In this document: piece after piece, positions 54,563 to 63,042 of the stretch
Layout of the letters: each line of letters begins with the position of its first letter
How positions within the stretch are numbered: the first letter of the stretch is position 1
Assembly (NCBI GenBank): GCA_003343625.1
Contig: QAKV01000028.1
Coordinates: 1-64,000, forward strand
Length of the DNA: 64,000 bases
Source of the DNA: Clostridiales bacterium
GTDB lineage: Bacteria > Bacillota > Clostridia > Lachnospirales > Lachnospiraceae
Reading direction: 5' to 3'
The notes under the pieces: generated by a model
What the model saw: only the letters and a program-made list of their open reading frames with translations
The model's database searches: none
What the model was told of the DNA's origin: nothing
Program-made: the position numbers and the translations under genes

Positions 54563-55609
54563 TCAGTCCTGCGCGGGCAGCAGGATCTGCGCGAACCGCT
54601 CTGCAACCCGCTCCCGGCCTTCCTGATTCAGATGATAGCCGTCGGTGAGACAATCCATATCGTCCACGGTGACGGCGCCGTAGTAGTTGTCCAGGAAGGA
54701 AACCCCGTTGCGCCGGCTGGCTTCCAGCTGCCAGTTGAGGTAATCCACCAGGGTGCCGTTGCCGAGATCGTCCTGACTGGGATCCACCTGGGTGCCGTCT
54801 CCCTGAGCGAAAGTCCCATAGGTCGGGGAGAGGACGAAGATCCGGATGTGCGGCCAGGTTTCCTGAACCAGCTGGATGGAAGCGTTCAGCGCCCCGTAGC
54901 AGGTGTTGAGGTTTTGCAGATTGTTTTCATCGTAGACGATCCGGCCTCCCATATAATCCTGCAGATCATAAAAGAGGATCAGATGGTCCACCGCGTTCAT
55001 GTCGACTTCTTTCAGCGCCGCCAGGGCTTCCCGGGCGGACTCGGAATCCAGATCGGGAACGATGACGTCCATCAGATCGAAATTTTGGTTGGCCAGGGAA
55101 GCGACTGTCCAGTACAGGCTCAGGCCGTCCAGCGGATAGCTGCTGTCGTATTCCGGATTTTTCATGGCGATGGTGCTTCCGGGAAAGGCGCCGTTATATA
55201 CGGTGGCGTCGGTTTTCCTGGCGATCAGGCCGGCCAGTCCGGAGTCGCTGCGGTCGTCGGAAAGAGGATCGTTGCCAAGGGCCAGGATCGTGGTAACCCC
55301 GTCATCTTCGCGCCCCTCCAGCAGGGCGGGATCCAGAGGCTGGATGTAATCCAGCACTTCCACGTCGAATTCAGTGGTCGTCTCGTTGGGGTCATAGCCG
55401 GAGTCTGTGCCCCGATTCCAGATGATCAGCCGGAGGATGGTGATGAGAAACAGGACGCCCAGAACGGCGAAGAAGACCGCATGGCCATTGATTCGCCTGT
55501 GCCTTCGGCGGTGTCTGGAAGAACTGCGCCTTCGGGAATCGGAGCGCTGTCCCTGGGGATGACGTCCTTTGGGGGACGTGTGGTTGGAACCGGTATGTTC
55601 AGATTTCAT
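54563..55609 (-). CDS. Membrane-anchored SGNH/GDSL-like protein
   Basis: A 348-residue protein: a very basic N-terminus (about residues 10-45, R/H/S-rich), one span (about 45-65), then an extracytoplasmic SGNH-like domain. The first block reads I-L-A-L-G-N-D-P-L-S-D-D, lacking the usual nucleophile serine after G-D/G-N, while D-G-Y-H near the end is the D-x-x-H pair. AAGGAGGG lies six bases before ATG 55609, preferred over a longer in-frame start. Surface-polymer esterase or binding role is possible. Convergent with the DUF6020 gene with only 21 bases between and no clear terminator. Confidence 0.72.
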   Translation of the reverse strand: MKSEHTGSNHTSPKGRHPQGQRSDSRRRSSSRHRRRHRRINGHAVFFAVLGVLFLITILRLIIWNRGTDSGYDPNETTTEFDVEVLDYIQPLDPALLEGREDDGVTTILALGNDPLSDDRSDSGLAGLIARKTDATVYNGAFPGSTIAMKNPEYDSSYPLDGLSLYWTVASLANQNFDLMDVIVPDLDSESAREALAALKEVDMNAVDHLILFYDLQDYMGGRIVYDENNLQNLNTCYGALNASIQLVQETWPHIRIFVLSPTYGTFAQGDGTQVDPSQDDLGNGTLVDYLNWQLEASRRNGVSFLDNYYGAVTVDDMDCLTDGYHLNQEGRERVAERFAQILLPAQD

Positions 55610-55646
55610 GAAATCCCTCCTTCTGCTATCTTCGGGAAGGAGGCGC

Positions 55647-55674
55647 CGCACAAACTGCAACGTCAGTTCGTGCG
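55647..55674 (-). other. Leader hairpin of the SGNH-like gene
   Basis: cgcacaaactg (55647-55657) and cagttcgtgcg (55664-55674) form an 11-bp stem with one position that is G-U in the minus-strand RNA. A candidate minus-strand promoter, TGGACA then TAAGAT, lies just upstream at about 55696-55730, so the hairpin would be in the 5' leader. Confidence 0.5.
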
Positions 55675-55768
55675 ACAGCCCCGCTTCATGGATTTATCTT
55701 AACATTCCCGCCCTTTTTTTGTCCATTCCGGGGAGCGTAAAATTAAGAAAAAGTGAAAAAATAGACGG

Positions 55769-55797
55769 TTCCGAAAAAAGGGGAAAAATGATATACT
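55769..55797 (+). promoter_or_regulatory. Candidate promoter of the SMR-like pair
   Basis: TATACT (55792-55797) about 27 bases before the start of the first SMR-like gene, with a weak -35 (TTCCGA, 55769-55774) at 17 bases. Confidence 0.35.
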
Positions 55798-55824
55798 GAT
55801 TGATACCGGGAAAAGAGGAAGACG

Positions 55825-56205
55825 ATGAAGAAAAAGATGCGTCTGCGCGACCTGCTCATTTTGCAGTGCAGCGTGATAATTTATACGATATCCGGGGTTA
55901 TCGGAAAATTCGCGGCCCGCTCGGCGCAGAGCGACCAGGGGCTGGTTTTTTTGCTGCTGTATGGGGCGGAGATCGCGGTACTGGGCGTTTATGCGATCAT
56001 CTGGCAGCAGATGATCAAAAAATTCGACCTTTCTGTGGCCTATGCCAACCGGGCTGTGGCGCTGCTGTGGTCTCTGCTGTGGGCGGCGCTCATTTTCGGG
56101 GAGCCGGTGACGGGAAAGAAAGCCCTGGGCGTCGCTCTGGTGGTGCTGGGGACGGCTGTTGTCAACGCCGGAAAGGGGGAGAAGACCGGAAAATGCGTTC
56201 GATAA
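55825..56205 (+). CDS. SMR/EamA-like small transporter subunit
   Basis: A 126-residue protein with four hydrophobic spans (about residues 10-28, 42-60, 70-88, 94-112). The third span includes A-Y-A-N-R-A-V-A-L-L-W-S and the fourth begins after G-E-P-V-T, like SMR/EamA half-proteins and ArnE/ArnF-type polyprenyl-phosphate-sugar flippase subunits. AGAGGAAG precedes the ATG. Its final codons and stop (TGC GTT CGA TAA) lie inside dispersed repeat copy B, so the repeat has replaced or trimmed the natural C-terminus. The partner gene follows after the repeat. Confidence 0.75.
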   Translation: MKKKMRLRDLLILQCSVIIYTISGVIGKFAARSAQSDQGLVFLLLYGAEIAVLGVYAIIWQQMIKKFDLSVAYANRAVALLWSLLWAALIFGEPVTGKKALGVALVVLGTAVVNAGKGEKTGKCVR

Positions 56206-56263
56206 CGCATTTTCCAATCCGGATTTGTGCCGAAGCGCAAAACGCTTCGGAATGGAGGAAAAG
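56188..56263 (+). repeat. Dispersed palindromic repeat, copy B (compact)
   Basis: A perfect 12-bp inverted repeat (56188-56199 with 56204-56215, loop cgat), a short spacer, a perfect 8-bp hairpin ccgaagcg/cgcttcgg (56230-56237 and 56243-56250, loop caaaa), then aatggaggaaaag directly before the ATG at 56264. It supplies the stop codon of the gene before and the ribosome-binding site of the gene after. Copy A lies at 40676. The whole repeat is open in the frame of the downstream gene. Confidence 0.9.
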
Positions 56264-56605
56264 ATGGGATTCGATTATCATTATCTGTTTTTGCTGGCTT
56301 CCGTCCTGCTGGCTTCCGTTTCCCAGCTTCTGCTGAAAAAAGGGGCCATGCAGAGATACCCTTCCCTGTTTCGGGAATATTGCAATCCGTGGGTGATGGG
56401 CGGGTATCTGCTGCTGTTCGGCTCCATGTTCCTGAGCATCCAGGGCCTGAGGACGCTGGATTATCTGAACGCGCCTGTGATGGAATCGCTGGGCTATGTG
56501 CTGGTGCCGGTGCTGAGCGCTGCCTTTTTCCGGGAGAAGCTGACGGTCTCCCGGCTAGTGGGAATAGGCTGCATAGTGCTCGGAATGGTAGTTTTCTACC
56601 TTTGA
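56264..56605 (+). CDS. SMR/EamA-like small transporter subunit
   Basis: A 113-residue protein with four spans, partner of the preceding gene: L-K-K-G-A-M near residue 25, L-N-A-P-V-M-E-S-L-G-Y in the third span, and F-F-R-E-K-L-T before the fourth match EamA/SMR half-proteins. Paired subunits of this size form heterodimers; ArnE/ArnF flip a polyprenyl-phosphate sugar, which suits the many GT-C-like neighbours (inference). A drug/metabolite exporter is the alternative. GGAGG from the repeat precedes the ATG by 6 bases. Its last 51 bases overlap the convergent zinc-ribbon gene. Confidence 0.75.
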   Translation: MGFDYHYLFLLASVLLASVSQLLLKKGAMQRYPSLFREYCNPWVMGGYLLLFGSMFLSIQGLRTLDYLNAPVMESLGYVLVPVLSAAFFREKLTVSRLVGIGCIVLGMVVFYL

Positions 56606-56851
56606 GACGGACAGCTGAAGCCACTTCGCGTAGTCATGGGACTTCTGAGGCAGGGCGGTGAGAACGGCCAGCTCCCGGGGATCCGCACAGCGGTCCCGCA
56701 GGGCCCTGCGGGCTTCGAGATCCAGATTGACATATTTCAAATAAGAGATTTTCAACTCGGCCAGATGGCCCCGGCAGCGGGGACAATAATTTTTATGACC
56801 GTTGAGAATATGGATTCGTTGACAGTATTTGCAGTAGTGTATGTACATCAT
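56555..56851 (-). CDS. Zinc-ribbon small protein
   Basis: A 98-residue protein with two CxxC pairs, C7-C10 and C23-C26, forming a likely zinc ribbon, then a helical region (L-E-A-R-R-A-L-R-D-R and H-D-Y-A-K-W-L-Q-L). No spans. ATG 56851 has GGAAGGGAG eight bases upstream. The 3' end runs 51 bases into the end of the convergent SMR gene. Function unknown; possibly nucleic-acid binding. Confidence 0.65.
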   Translation of the reverse strand: MMYIHYCKYCQRIHILNGHKNYCPRCRGHLAELKISYLKYVNLDLEARRALRDRCADPRELAVLTALPQKSHDYAKWLQLSVSKVENYHSEHYAAYSH

Positions 56852-57040
56852 GGCGGGCACTCCCTTCCTTTGGGCCGGAACGGAATCGTTACGACAATTT
56901 CCGGTGCCGGCTGTTGTGGTTTACGAGCTCATTGTGTCATGAAACGGGGGAATCTGCAAGAAAAAGCGTTCGACAAAAAGCGGGGCGTACAGAGGGGATG
57001 AAAAGAGCGCGGGCGCGGAAAATACAGGGGAGGAAATGCG

Positions 57041-59383
57041 GTGAAAGAGGGGCGTAGGAGAGGAAAAGCGGAGCGGAGGGATCGAAGAAGCGCTGGGCCC
57101 AAAGCGCGGAAAGCGTCGAAGGATGCGGCGGAAAGTTTCCTGACTTTCGTGCCCAAAAAGCAGGTTGTAACGAAAAGGCAGGAAGAAGAAAAACGGCGGG
57201 AAAAGAAAAGGATCCGGGCTGCCACAAAGAATCGGCGTCCTGCTGCGAAAAGGGCCTCGAGTTCCGGGAGAAACGTCCGGAGTTTAAGGCGCAGAAGAGG
57301 ACAGAAGAGGGATGGGGGTTCCGCCATCGATGTGGCGGTGGGCCTGACAGGCGTCCTGGTGCTGCTTTTCGCTGTGGTGACGGTGGGGATTTACTCCGGC
57401 GTCCGCCAGGTGAACCGGCAGGCTGCGGCCATGGCGGAGATCGGAAAAAAGATGGAGGCCATCGGCGTCGCGGGAGAAGGGGTGTTCACCGCGGTGGCGG
57501 ACGCTCAGATCGCGGCCAGGGAAGCGGCGCAGCTGGAAGATACGAAAGAAGCGGAATACGTAGAAAAGGAATATGAAGAAAAGGAATTGATCCGGGATGT
57601 GGAGATCGCGCTGAAGCTCTCCTCCATCCAAAAGGATATGAAGATCAAGTTCACGAATCGGGAGTCCGGCAAGCTCATAGGCAATCAGCCCTTTGAGGTG
57701 AAGATCGAAGGGCCGGAAAGCAGGACGGAGCGGGACGGCGATGAGGACGGCATCATTTCCATCAGCGGCATCGCGCCGGGAGAGTATACGGTGACGATCC
57801 TGTCTCCGGACGAGGTGGAAGGCAGTGCGGCTGCCGGCGTTTCCGGAAAGGTGACGGTCAAGGATGAGATCGTCTACGAAAAGGTGGACGTTTCGGACGA
57901 AGTGAAAAAGGAGTCCGAGATCAACGCGGCCAAAGAGGATACGGAGATACAGACCCAGGTGGAGTCCGCCCTGACGGACACCGTGGAGTGGGTGGAGTCC
58001 ACCCGCACTCCTCTGGACGGCGGAGGCTGGGAAGAGGTGCCGAAAGAGAAAATTCCGGCGCCCGGCGGGCTGGCCGGCCTTTCGCAAGCGGCCCTGCAGC
58101 CGATTGCGGCAGGAGCCTGGTTTTCGAAGGAGGAAACCGCCGAATCGGAGCCGCAGGCGGAATCCGACGCTCCGTCGGAGGAAGGGGAAACTGTGGAAAC
58201 GGACGGAGCTTCCGGGGAGGCGGGCGATGAGTTCAACGTAACGGGCGTGCGCATTTCGGGCGGCGGAGATTACGTCGTCGGGGAGACGGTGGCGCTGAGA
58301 GCGGAAGCGGATACCGCAGGAGAGGGAGAGCTGACGGAAGAGGACTACCAGTGGTCCGGGGACGTTTCAGGCGCGGGCCCCTCGCTGTCCGTTTCGTCCG
58401 ATCAGGAGGCGACGCTGCGCGTGACGGTGACGGTAAAAGGCGTGAGCGCGGAAACAGAAGTCGCTTTCCGGACGCCGGAAAGCGAATCCGAAGAGGAAGA
58501 AAACGAAGAGGAAGAAAACGAAGACGGCAGCGCTCCTTTGAAGGACGGGGACGGCAACGCTCTGTATTATAAGGACGGCGAAGAATATAAGGCAGCCACT
58601 GCGGCAGACTATGACAAATACGACGTTTTTTACCGGAAGAAAGAAGGCGGAGAATATCGTTATACCGGCTGGCAGACCATCGACGGGAAGCGCTACTATT
58701 TCGACAGGAACGGCGATCCGGTTACGGGAGAGCAGGTGATTCTGGGGATGAAGTACGTCTTTTTGGAGGACGGAAGCCTGCAGGTCAACGGCGTGATGGG
58801 CATCGACGTCTCCCGGCACAACGGTTCCATCGACTGGAACGCGGTGAAAAATTCCGGCGTGGAATTCGTTATCATCCGCTGCGGATACCGCGGATCGTCC
58901 ACCGGCGTCCTGGTGGAGGACGAGATGTTCCGGAAGAACATTCAGGGAGCTGCAGCTGCGGGCCTGAAGGTGGGCGTCTACGTGTTCAGCCAGGCGATCA
59001 ACGAAGCGGAAGCCATCGAAGAGGCCTCCATGGCGGTTTCCGCCGTCAGCGGCTATTCCCTCTCCTATCCGATTTTCATCGATGTGGAAGGGGCCAACGG
59101 CCGGGCGGATGGCCTTTCCCGCGAGGAGCGCACGGCGGTGATCCGGTCATTCTGCCAGACCGTAGCCAACAGCGGCTATACGCCGGGCATCTATTCCAAC
59201 CGAACCTGGCTGGCGGAAAAAATCGATACAGGCGCTTTGGGCAGTTATAAAATCTGGATGGCGCAATATGCGGCGACCCCGACCTACAGCGGCCGGTATG
59301 AAATGTGGCAGTACTCTTCCCGGGGGAGTATTCCGGGAATTTTGGGGGATGTGGATCTCAATATCAGCTATCTGGCGTATTGA
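57041..59383 (+). CDS. Membrane-anchored GH25 muramidase-like protein with binding repeats
   Basis: A 780-residue type II membrane protein. Residues 1-95 are very basic (long R/K runs) and cytoplasmic, a span covers about 96-118, and a coiled region (about 120-190) leads to a beta-rich domain (about 195-280, S-G-I-A-P-G-E-Y-T-V). An acidic linker and an Ig-like segment follow, then choline-binding-like repeats (Y-T-G-W-Q-T-I-D-G-K-R-Y-Y-F-D near 545). GH25 runs from about 585 to the end: G-I-D-V-S-R-H-N-G and I-F-I-D-V-E-G give the catalytic D-x-E. It would cut peptidoglycan near the membrane. Starts at GTG, eight bases after GGGGAGG. The 189 bases before it hold no gene. Confidence 0.85.
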   Translation: MKEGRRRGKAERRDRRSAGPKARKASKDAAESFLTFVPKKQVVTKRQEEEKRREKKRIRAATKNRRPAAKRASSSGRNVRSLRRRRGQKRDGGSAIDVAVGLTGVLVLLFAVVTVGIYSGVRQVNRQAAAMAEIGKKMEAIGVAGEGVFTAVADAQIAAREAAQLEDTKEAEYVEKEYEEKELIRDVEIALKLSSIQKDMKIKFTNRESGKLIGNQPFEVKIEGPESRTERDGDEDGIISISGIAPGEYTVTILSPDEVEGSAAAGVSGKVTVKDEIVYEKVDVSDEVKKESEINAAKEDTEIQTQVESALTDTVEWVESTRTPLDGGGWEEVPKEKIPAPGGLAGLSQAALQPIAAGAWFSKEETAESEPQAESDAPSEEGETVETDGASGEAGDEFNVTGVRISGGGDYVVGETVALRAEADTAGEGELTEEDYQWSGDVSGAGPSLSVSSDQEATLRVTVTVKGVSAETEVAFRTPESESEEEENEEEENEDGSAPLKDGDGNALYYKDGEEYKAATAADYDKYDVFYRKKEGGEYRYTGWQTIDGKRYYFDRNGDPVTGEQVILGMKYVFLEDGSLQVNGVMGIDVSRHNGSIDWNAVKNSGVEFVIIRCGYRGSSTGVLVEDEMFRKNIQGAAAAGLKVGVYVFSQAINEAEAIEEASMAVSAVSGYSLSYPIFIDVEGANGRADGLSREERTAVIRSFCQTVANSGYTPGIYSNRTWLAEKIDTGALGSYKIWMAQYAATPTYSGRYEMWQYSSRGSIPGILGDVDLNISYLAY

Positions 59384-59407
59384 TCGGAGGAAGAAGCATT
59401 TCAAAGG

Positions 59408-59436
59408 TTGGAAAACCTGCCAAAGTGTGGTACACT
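59408..59436 (+). promoter_or_regulatory. Candidate sigma-A promoter of rfbBAC-wzm-wzt
   Basis: TTGGAA (59408-59413), 17-base spacer ending in gtgg, TACACT (59431-59436), about 45 bases before rfbB. This is the only sizeable gap before a closely spaced operon. Confidence 0.5.
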
Positions 59437-59482
59437 ATCTGCAAACTGAGGTATGAAAACGGTATACAGGAGGAATCAAATC

Positions 59483-60562
59483 ATGAGGACGTATCTCGTG
59501 ACGGGGGGAGCCGGATTCATCGGTTCCAATTATATTCATTACATGTTCCGCAAATACGGGGACGAAATCCGCATCATCAATGTGGATGCCCTGACCTATG
59601 CGGGCAATCTGGAAAACTTAAAGGACGTGGAGGACAGGCCCAACTATACTTTCGTGCGGGCCAACATCTGCGACAAAGAGGCTATCTCGAAGATTTTCGC
59701 GGAAAACGACATCGACAGGGTAGTGCATTTCGCGGCGGAGAGCCATGTGGACAGGAGCATCCGCAACCCGGAAGTATTCGTCCAGACCAACGTGCTGGGC
59801 ACCGCGGTGATGTTAAACTGCGCGAAGGCGGCCTGGGAACTGCCGGACGGGACGTTTCAGCCCGACAAGAAGTTCCTGCACGTTTCCACGGACGAGGTGT
59901 ACGGTTCCCTGGAAGAGGACGGCGGGTATTTTTACGAGACGACCCCCTATGCGCCCCACAGCCCTTACTCCGCCAGCAAGGCGGGATCGGACATGCTGGT
60001 GAAAGCTTATATGGATACCTACCATTTCCCGGCCAATATCACCAACTGTTCCAACAACTACGGGCCTTATCAGTTCCCGGAAAAACTGATCCCGCTCATC
60101 ATCAACAACGCCCTTTCCGGCAAGAAGCTGCCCGTTTACGGCGACGGAAAGAACGTCCGCGACTGGCTGTACGTGGAGGATCATGCCAAGGCCATCGACA
60201 TGGTACAGGAGAAAGGCCGGCTGTTCGAAACTTATAACGTGGGCGGCCACAACGAAAAGCAGAATATCGAGATCATCCACATCATCCTGGATACGCTGCG
60301 GGAGATGCTTTCCGACGACGATCCGAGAAAGGCCCTGGTCAGCGACGATCTGATCACCTATGTGGAAGACCGCAAAGGACACGACAGGCGGTACGCCATC
60401 GCGCCGGACAAGATCAAAGAGGAGATCGGCTGGTATCCGGAGACGATGTTTAAGGACGGGATCAAAAAGACCATCGCCTGGTATTTCGAGCACGAGGACT
60501 GGATGAAAAACGTGACCAGCGGCGATTATCAGAAGTATTATCAGGAGATGTACCGCGATTGA
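59483..60562 (+). CDS. rfbB: dTDP-glucose 4,6-dehydratase
   Basis: A 359-residue extended SDR converting dTDP-glucose to dTDP-4-keto-6-deoxyglucose. [10 protein letters not shown] at the N-terminus, S-T-D-E-V-Y-G near residue 134, and Y162-x3-K166 (Y-S-A-S-K) are all intact. It starts at ATG 59483 with GGAGG upstream; the in-frame ATG 30 bases before lacks one. Followed by rfbA after 13 bases. Confidence 0.96.
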   Translation: MRTYLVTGGAGFIGSNYIHYMFRKYGDEIRIINVDALTYAGNLENLKDVEDRPNYTFVRANICDKEAISKIFAENDIDRVVHFAAESHVDRSIRNPEVFVQTNVLGTAVMLNCAKAAWELPDGTFQPDKKFLHVSTDEVYGSLEEDGGYFYETTPYAPHSPYSASKAGSDMLVKAYMDTYHFPANITNCSNNYGPYQFPEKLIPLIINNALSGKKLPVYGDGKNVRDWLYVEDHAKAIDMVQEKGRLFETYNVGGHNEKQNIEIIHIILDTLREMLSDDDPRKALVSDDLITYVEDRKGHDRRYAIAPDKIKEEIGWYPETMFKDGIKKTIAWYFEHEDWMKNVTSGDYQKYYQEMYRD

Positions 60563-60575
60563 AAGGGGATTTGCG

Positions 60576-61445
60576 ATGAAGGGAATTATTCTGGCAGGCG
60601 GTTCCGGAACCCGCCTCTATCCGCTGACGAAGGCGGTATCCAAACAGATTATGCCGGTCTATGACAAACCGATGATTTACTATCCGCTGTCCACGCTGAT
60701 GCTGGCGGGGATCCGGGAAATTCTGATCATCTCCACGCCCAGGGATCTGCCCGCCTTTCAGGAGCTCTTCGGCACCGGCGAGCAGCTGGGCCTCTCCATG
60801 TCCTATGCGGTGCAGGAACAGCCCAGAGGGCTGGCGGACGCTTTCCTGATCGGCGCGGAGTTTATCGGCAGCGACAGCGTGGCCCTGGTGCTGGGGGACA
60901 ACATCTTCTACGGACAGAGCTTTTCAAAGGTGCTGCGCCAGGCGGCCCAGCGGGAAAAAGGGGCCACGATCTTCGGATATTTCGTCCGGGATCCCAGGGA
61001 ATACGGCGTGGTGGAGTTCGATGAAAACGGGAAGGCCATTTCCATCGAGGAAAAGCCGGAGCATCCAAAGAGCAACTATGCGGTTCCGGGGCTGTATTTC
61101 TATGACAACGACGTGGTGGAGATCGCCAGGAACGTCAAGCCCTCCGCCAGAGGGGAAATCGAAATCACTTCCATCAACAACGAATATCTCCGCAGGGGAA
61201 CGCTGATGGTGGAGACGCTGGGCAGGGGATTCGCCTGGCTGGATACCGGCAATCACGACGCCCTGCTGGACGCTTCGGACTTCGTGGCCGCAGTGCAGAA
61301 AAGGCAGGGGATGTACATTTCCTGTATCGAGGAAATCGCCTTCCGGAGAGGGTTCATCGACAAAGAGCAGCTTTTGAAACTGGCTGAGCCGCTGATGAAG
61401 ACCAACTACGGGAAATATCTGGTGGAAGTGGCCAACGGCCTGTAA
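60576..61445 (+). CDS. rfbA: Glucose-1-phosphate thymidylyltransferase
   Basis: A 289-residue enzyme making dTDP-glucose. [11 protein letters not shown] at residues 6-16, [10 protein letters not shown] and L-G-D-N near residue 110 are the expected binding blocks, and the length is that of RmlA/RfbA. AAAGGGG lies upstream of the ATG. Confidence 0.97.
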   Translation: MKGIILAGGSGTRLYPLTKAVSKQIMPVYDKPMIYYPLSTLMLAGIREILIISTPRDLPAFQELFGTGEQLGLSMSYAVQEQPRGLADAFLIGAEFIGSDSVALVLGDNIFYGQSFSKVLRQAAQREKGATIFGYFVRDPREYGVVEFDENGKAISIEEKPEHPKSNYAVPGLYFYDNDVVEIARNVKPSARGEIEITSINNEYLRRGTLMVETLGRGFAWLDTGNHDALLDASDFVAAVQKRQGMYISCIEEIAFRRGFIDKEQLLKLAEPLMKTNYGKYLVEVANGL

Positions 61446-61469
61446 AGATTCGAAACGACGGAGGTTCCT

Positions 61470-62030
61470 ATGGGGAAAATTACGGTAGAAACATGCCATA
61501 TCGAGGGCCTGAAGGTGATTGCGCCGACCGTGTTCGGCGATAACCGGGGCTATTTCATGGAGACATACAATTATAACGATTATAAGGAGGCCGGCATCGA
61601 CCAGATTTTCGTTCAGGACAACCAGTCGGCGTCCAAAAAGGGCGTGCTGCGGGGACTGCACTTCCAGATCAACTATCCTCAGGACAAACTGGTTCGGGTA
61701 TTGAGAGGGGAAGTGTTCGACGTGGCGGTGGATTTGCGGGAAGGATCCCCCACCTATGGACAATGGTACGGCGTGCTCCTCTCCGAGGAGAACAAAAAAC
61801 AGTTTTTTATCCCGAAAAACTTCGCGCACGGTTTTCTGGTGCTTTCCGATTACGCGGAATTCGCCTATAAGTGCACGGATTTCTATCATCCTAACGATGA
61901 AGGGGGACTGGCGTGGAACGATCCGGACATCGGCGTGGCATGGCCGATCCCGGAGGGAATGGAGCTGATTCTGTCCGATAAAGATCAGAAGTGGGGCGGG
62001 ATCAAGGAATATACGGGAAACAGAACATGA
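61470..62030 (+). CDS. rfbC: dTDP-4-dehydrorhamnose 3,5-epimerase
   Basis: A 186-residue cupin enzyme. R-G-L-H-F-Q has the catalytic histidine, and F-A-H-G-F-L-V-L-S and Y-K-C-T-D-F-Y are conserved. GGAGG precedes the ATG. It ends in an ATGA overlap with wzm. The reductase RfbD needed to finish dTDP-rhamnose is not in the window. Confidence 0.95.
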   Translation: MGKITVETCHIEGLKVIAPTVFGDNRGYFMETYNYNDYKEAGIDQIFVQDNQSASKKGVLRGLHFQINYPQDKLVRVLRGEVFDVAVDLREGSPTYGQWYGVLLSEENKKQFFIPKNFAHGFLVLSDYAEFAYKCTDFYHPNDEGGLAWNDPDIGVAWPIPEGMELILSDKDQKWGGIKEYTGNRT

Positions 62031-63019
62031 GAAAACTCAGTAAAAAGGCCGGGATCACCATCTTCACTGTCGCGATGGTGATCCTCGGCGCGATTATCGT
62101 CCTTTATCACAATCCCCTGGCGGATCCGCAGGACGAACTGATGAAAAAAGGGATCGCATGTGCCCTGATCGCGGCCGCAATCATCGCGTTCATCCTTTTA
62201 TATGACAAGATTACGGTGCTGCCCAAAGAGCTGTATCAGAACCGGCGCCTGATCTGGAAGCTGGCCAAAAGCGATTTTAAAAAACGGTATGCGGGTTCCT
62301 ACATGGGGGCTTTCTGGGCCATGGTCCAGCCGGTGATCACGGTGGCCATGTATTACGTGGTGTTCACGATCCTGATGCCCCAGAAACAGGGAATCGCTTC
62401 CGGCGGGGAACTGGATGTTCCCTTCGTGCTGTTTCTGACGGCCGGGCTGGTGCCCTGGTTCTATTTTTCCGAGGCTCTTACCAGCGCCATGACCGCCCTT
62501 CTGGAGTACAACTATCTGGTGAAAAAGGTGGTCTTTAAAATCAGCATCCTGCCCATCATCAAAATCATCGCTGCGACGTTCATCCACGCCTTTTTCGTCA
62601 TCGTCCTTCTGCTGATCGCCTGCTTTTACGGCTATTATCCCAGCCTCTACACCCTGCAGGTCTTCTACTACAGCGCCTGCATGTTCATTCTCGTGCTGGC
62701 CATCAGCTACACCACCTGCTCCATCGTGATCTTTTTCAGAGATCTGCAGCAGATCGTCAACATCCTCCTGCAGGTGGGCATGTGGGCTACTCCAGTGCTC
62801 TGGAACATCAACCAGTTCAGCGAAGAAATTCAGATGCTGGTGAAAATCAATCCCCTGGTCTACATCGTGGAAGGATACCGCAGCGCGGTTTATGGAAAAC
62901 AATGGTTCTGGGAGGATTTCTATTCCACCGTTTACTTCTGGATCATCACCATCGTCCTGTTCGGAATCGGTGCGCTGATCTTCAAAAAACTGAAAATCCA
63001 CTTCGCGGATATCATGTAA
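62027..63019 (+). CDS. wzm: ABC-2 polysaccharide exporter permease (Wzm-like)
   Basis: A 330-residue permease. Two N-terminal spans (about residues 8-30 and 40-58) precede the typical ABC-2 part: an amphipathic start (K-L-A-K-S-D-F-K-K-R-Y), W-A-M-V-Q-P, and P-W-F-Y-F-S-E-A, with six spans. TagG/Wzm types move polyprenyl-linked polysaccharide or teichoic acid. The extra N-terminal spans are beyond the usual 260-residue core. ATGA overlap with rfbC. Confidence 0.88.
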   Translation: MRKLSKKAGITIFTVAMVILGAIIVLYHNPLADPQDELMKKGIACALIAAAIIAFILLYDKITVLPKELYQNRRLIWKLAKSDFKKRYAGSYMGAFWAMVQPVITVAMYYVVFTILMPQKQGIASGGELDVPFVLFLTAGLVPWFYFSEALTSAMTALLEYNYLVKKVVFKISILPIIKIIAATFIHAFFVIVLLLIACFYGYYPSLYTLQVFYYSACMFILVLAISYTTCSIVIFFRDLQQIVNILLQVGMWATPVLWNINQFSEEIQMLVKINPLVYIVEGYRSAVYGKQWFWEDFYSTVYFWIITIVLFGIGALIFKKLKIHFADIM

Positions 63020-63042
63020 GCGTCCGGAGCAGAGAGGAATCT

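Noticed and set aside
54632-55702. 356-codon plus-strand frame opposite the SGNH-like gene
   Set aside because: Antisense of a gene with a clear span, domain and ribosome site; no motif of its own.
56159-56263. N-terminal extension of the second SMR-like gene through the repeat
   Set aside because: The extension reads repeat DNA, lies inside the previous gene, and the ATG at 56264 has a good ribosome site.
58480-58540. Short GAA/GAG-rich repeats in the GH25 gene, considered as a phase-variable tract
   Set aside because: They encode an acidic linker in frame and are imperfect, so slippage is not specifically indicated.
59305-60237. 310-codon plus-strand frame overlapping rfbB
   Set aside because: Shadow of rfbB in another frame; glycine/arginine-rich with no motif.
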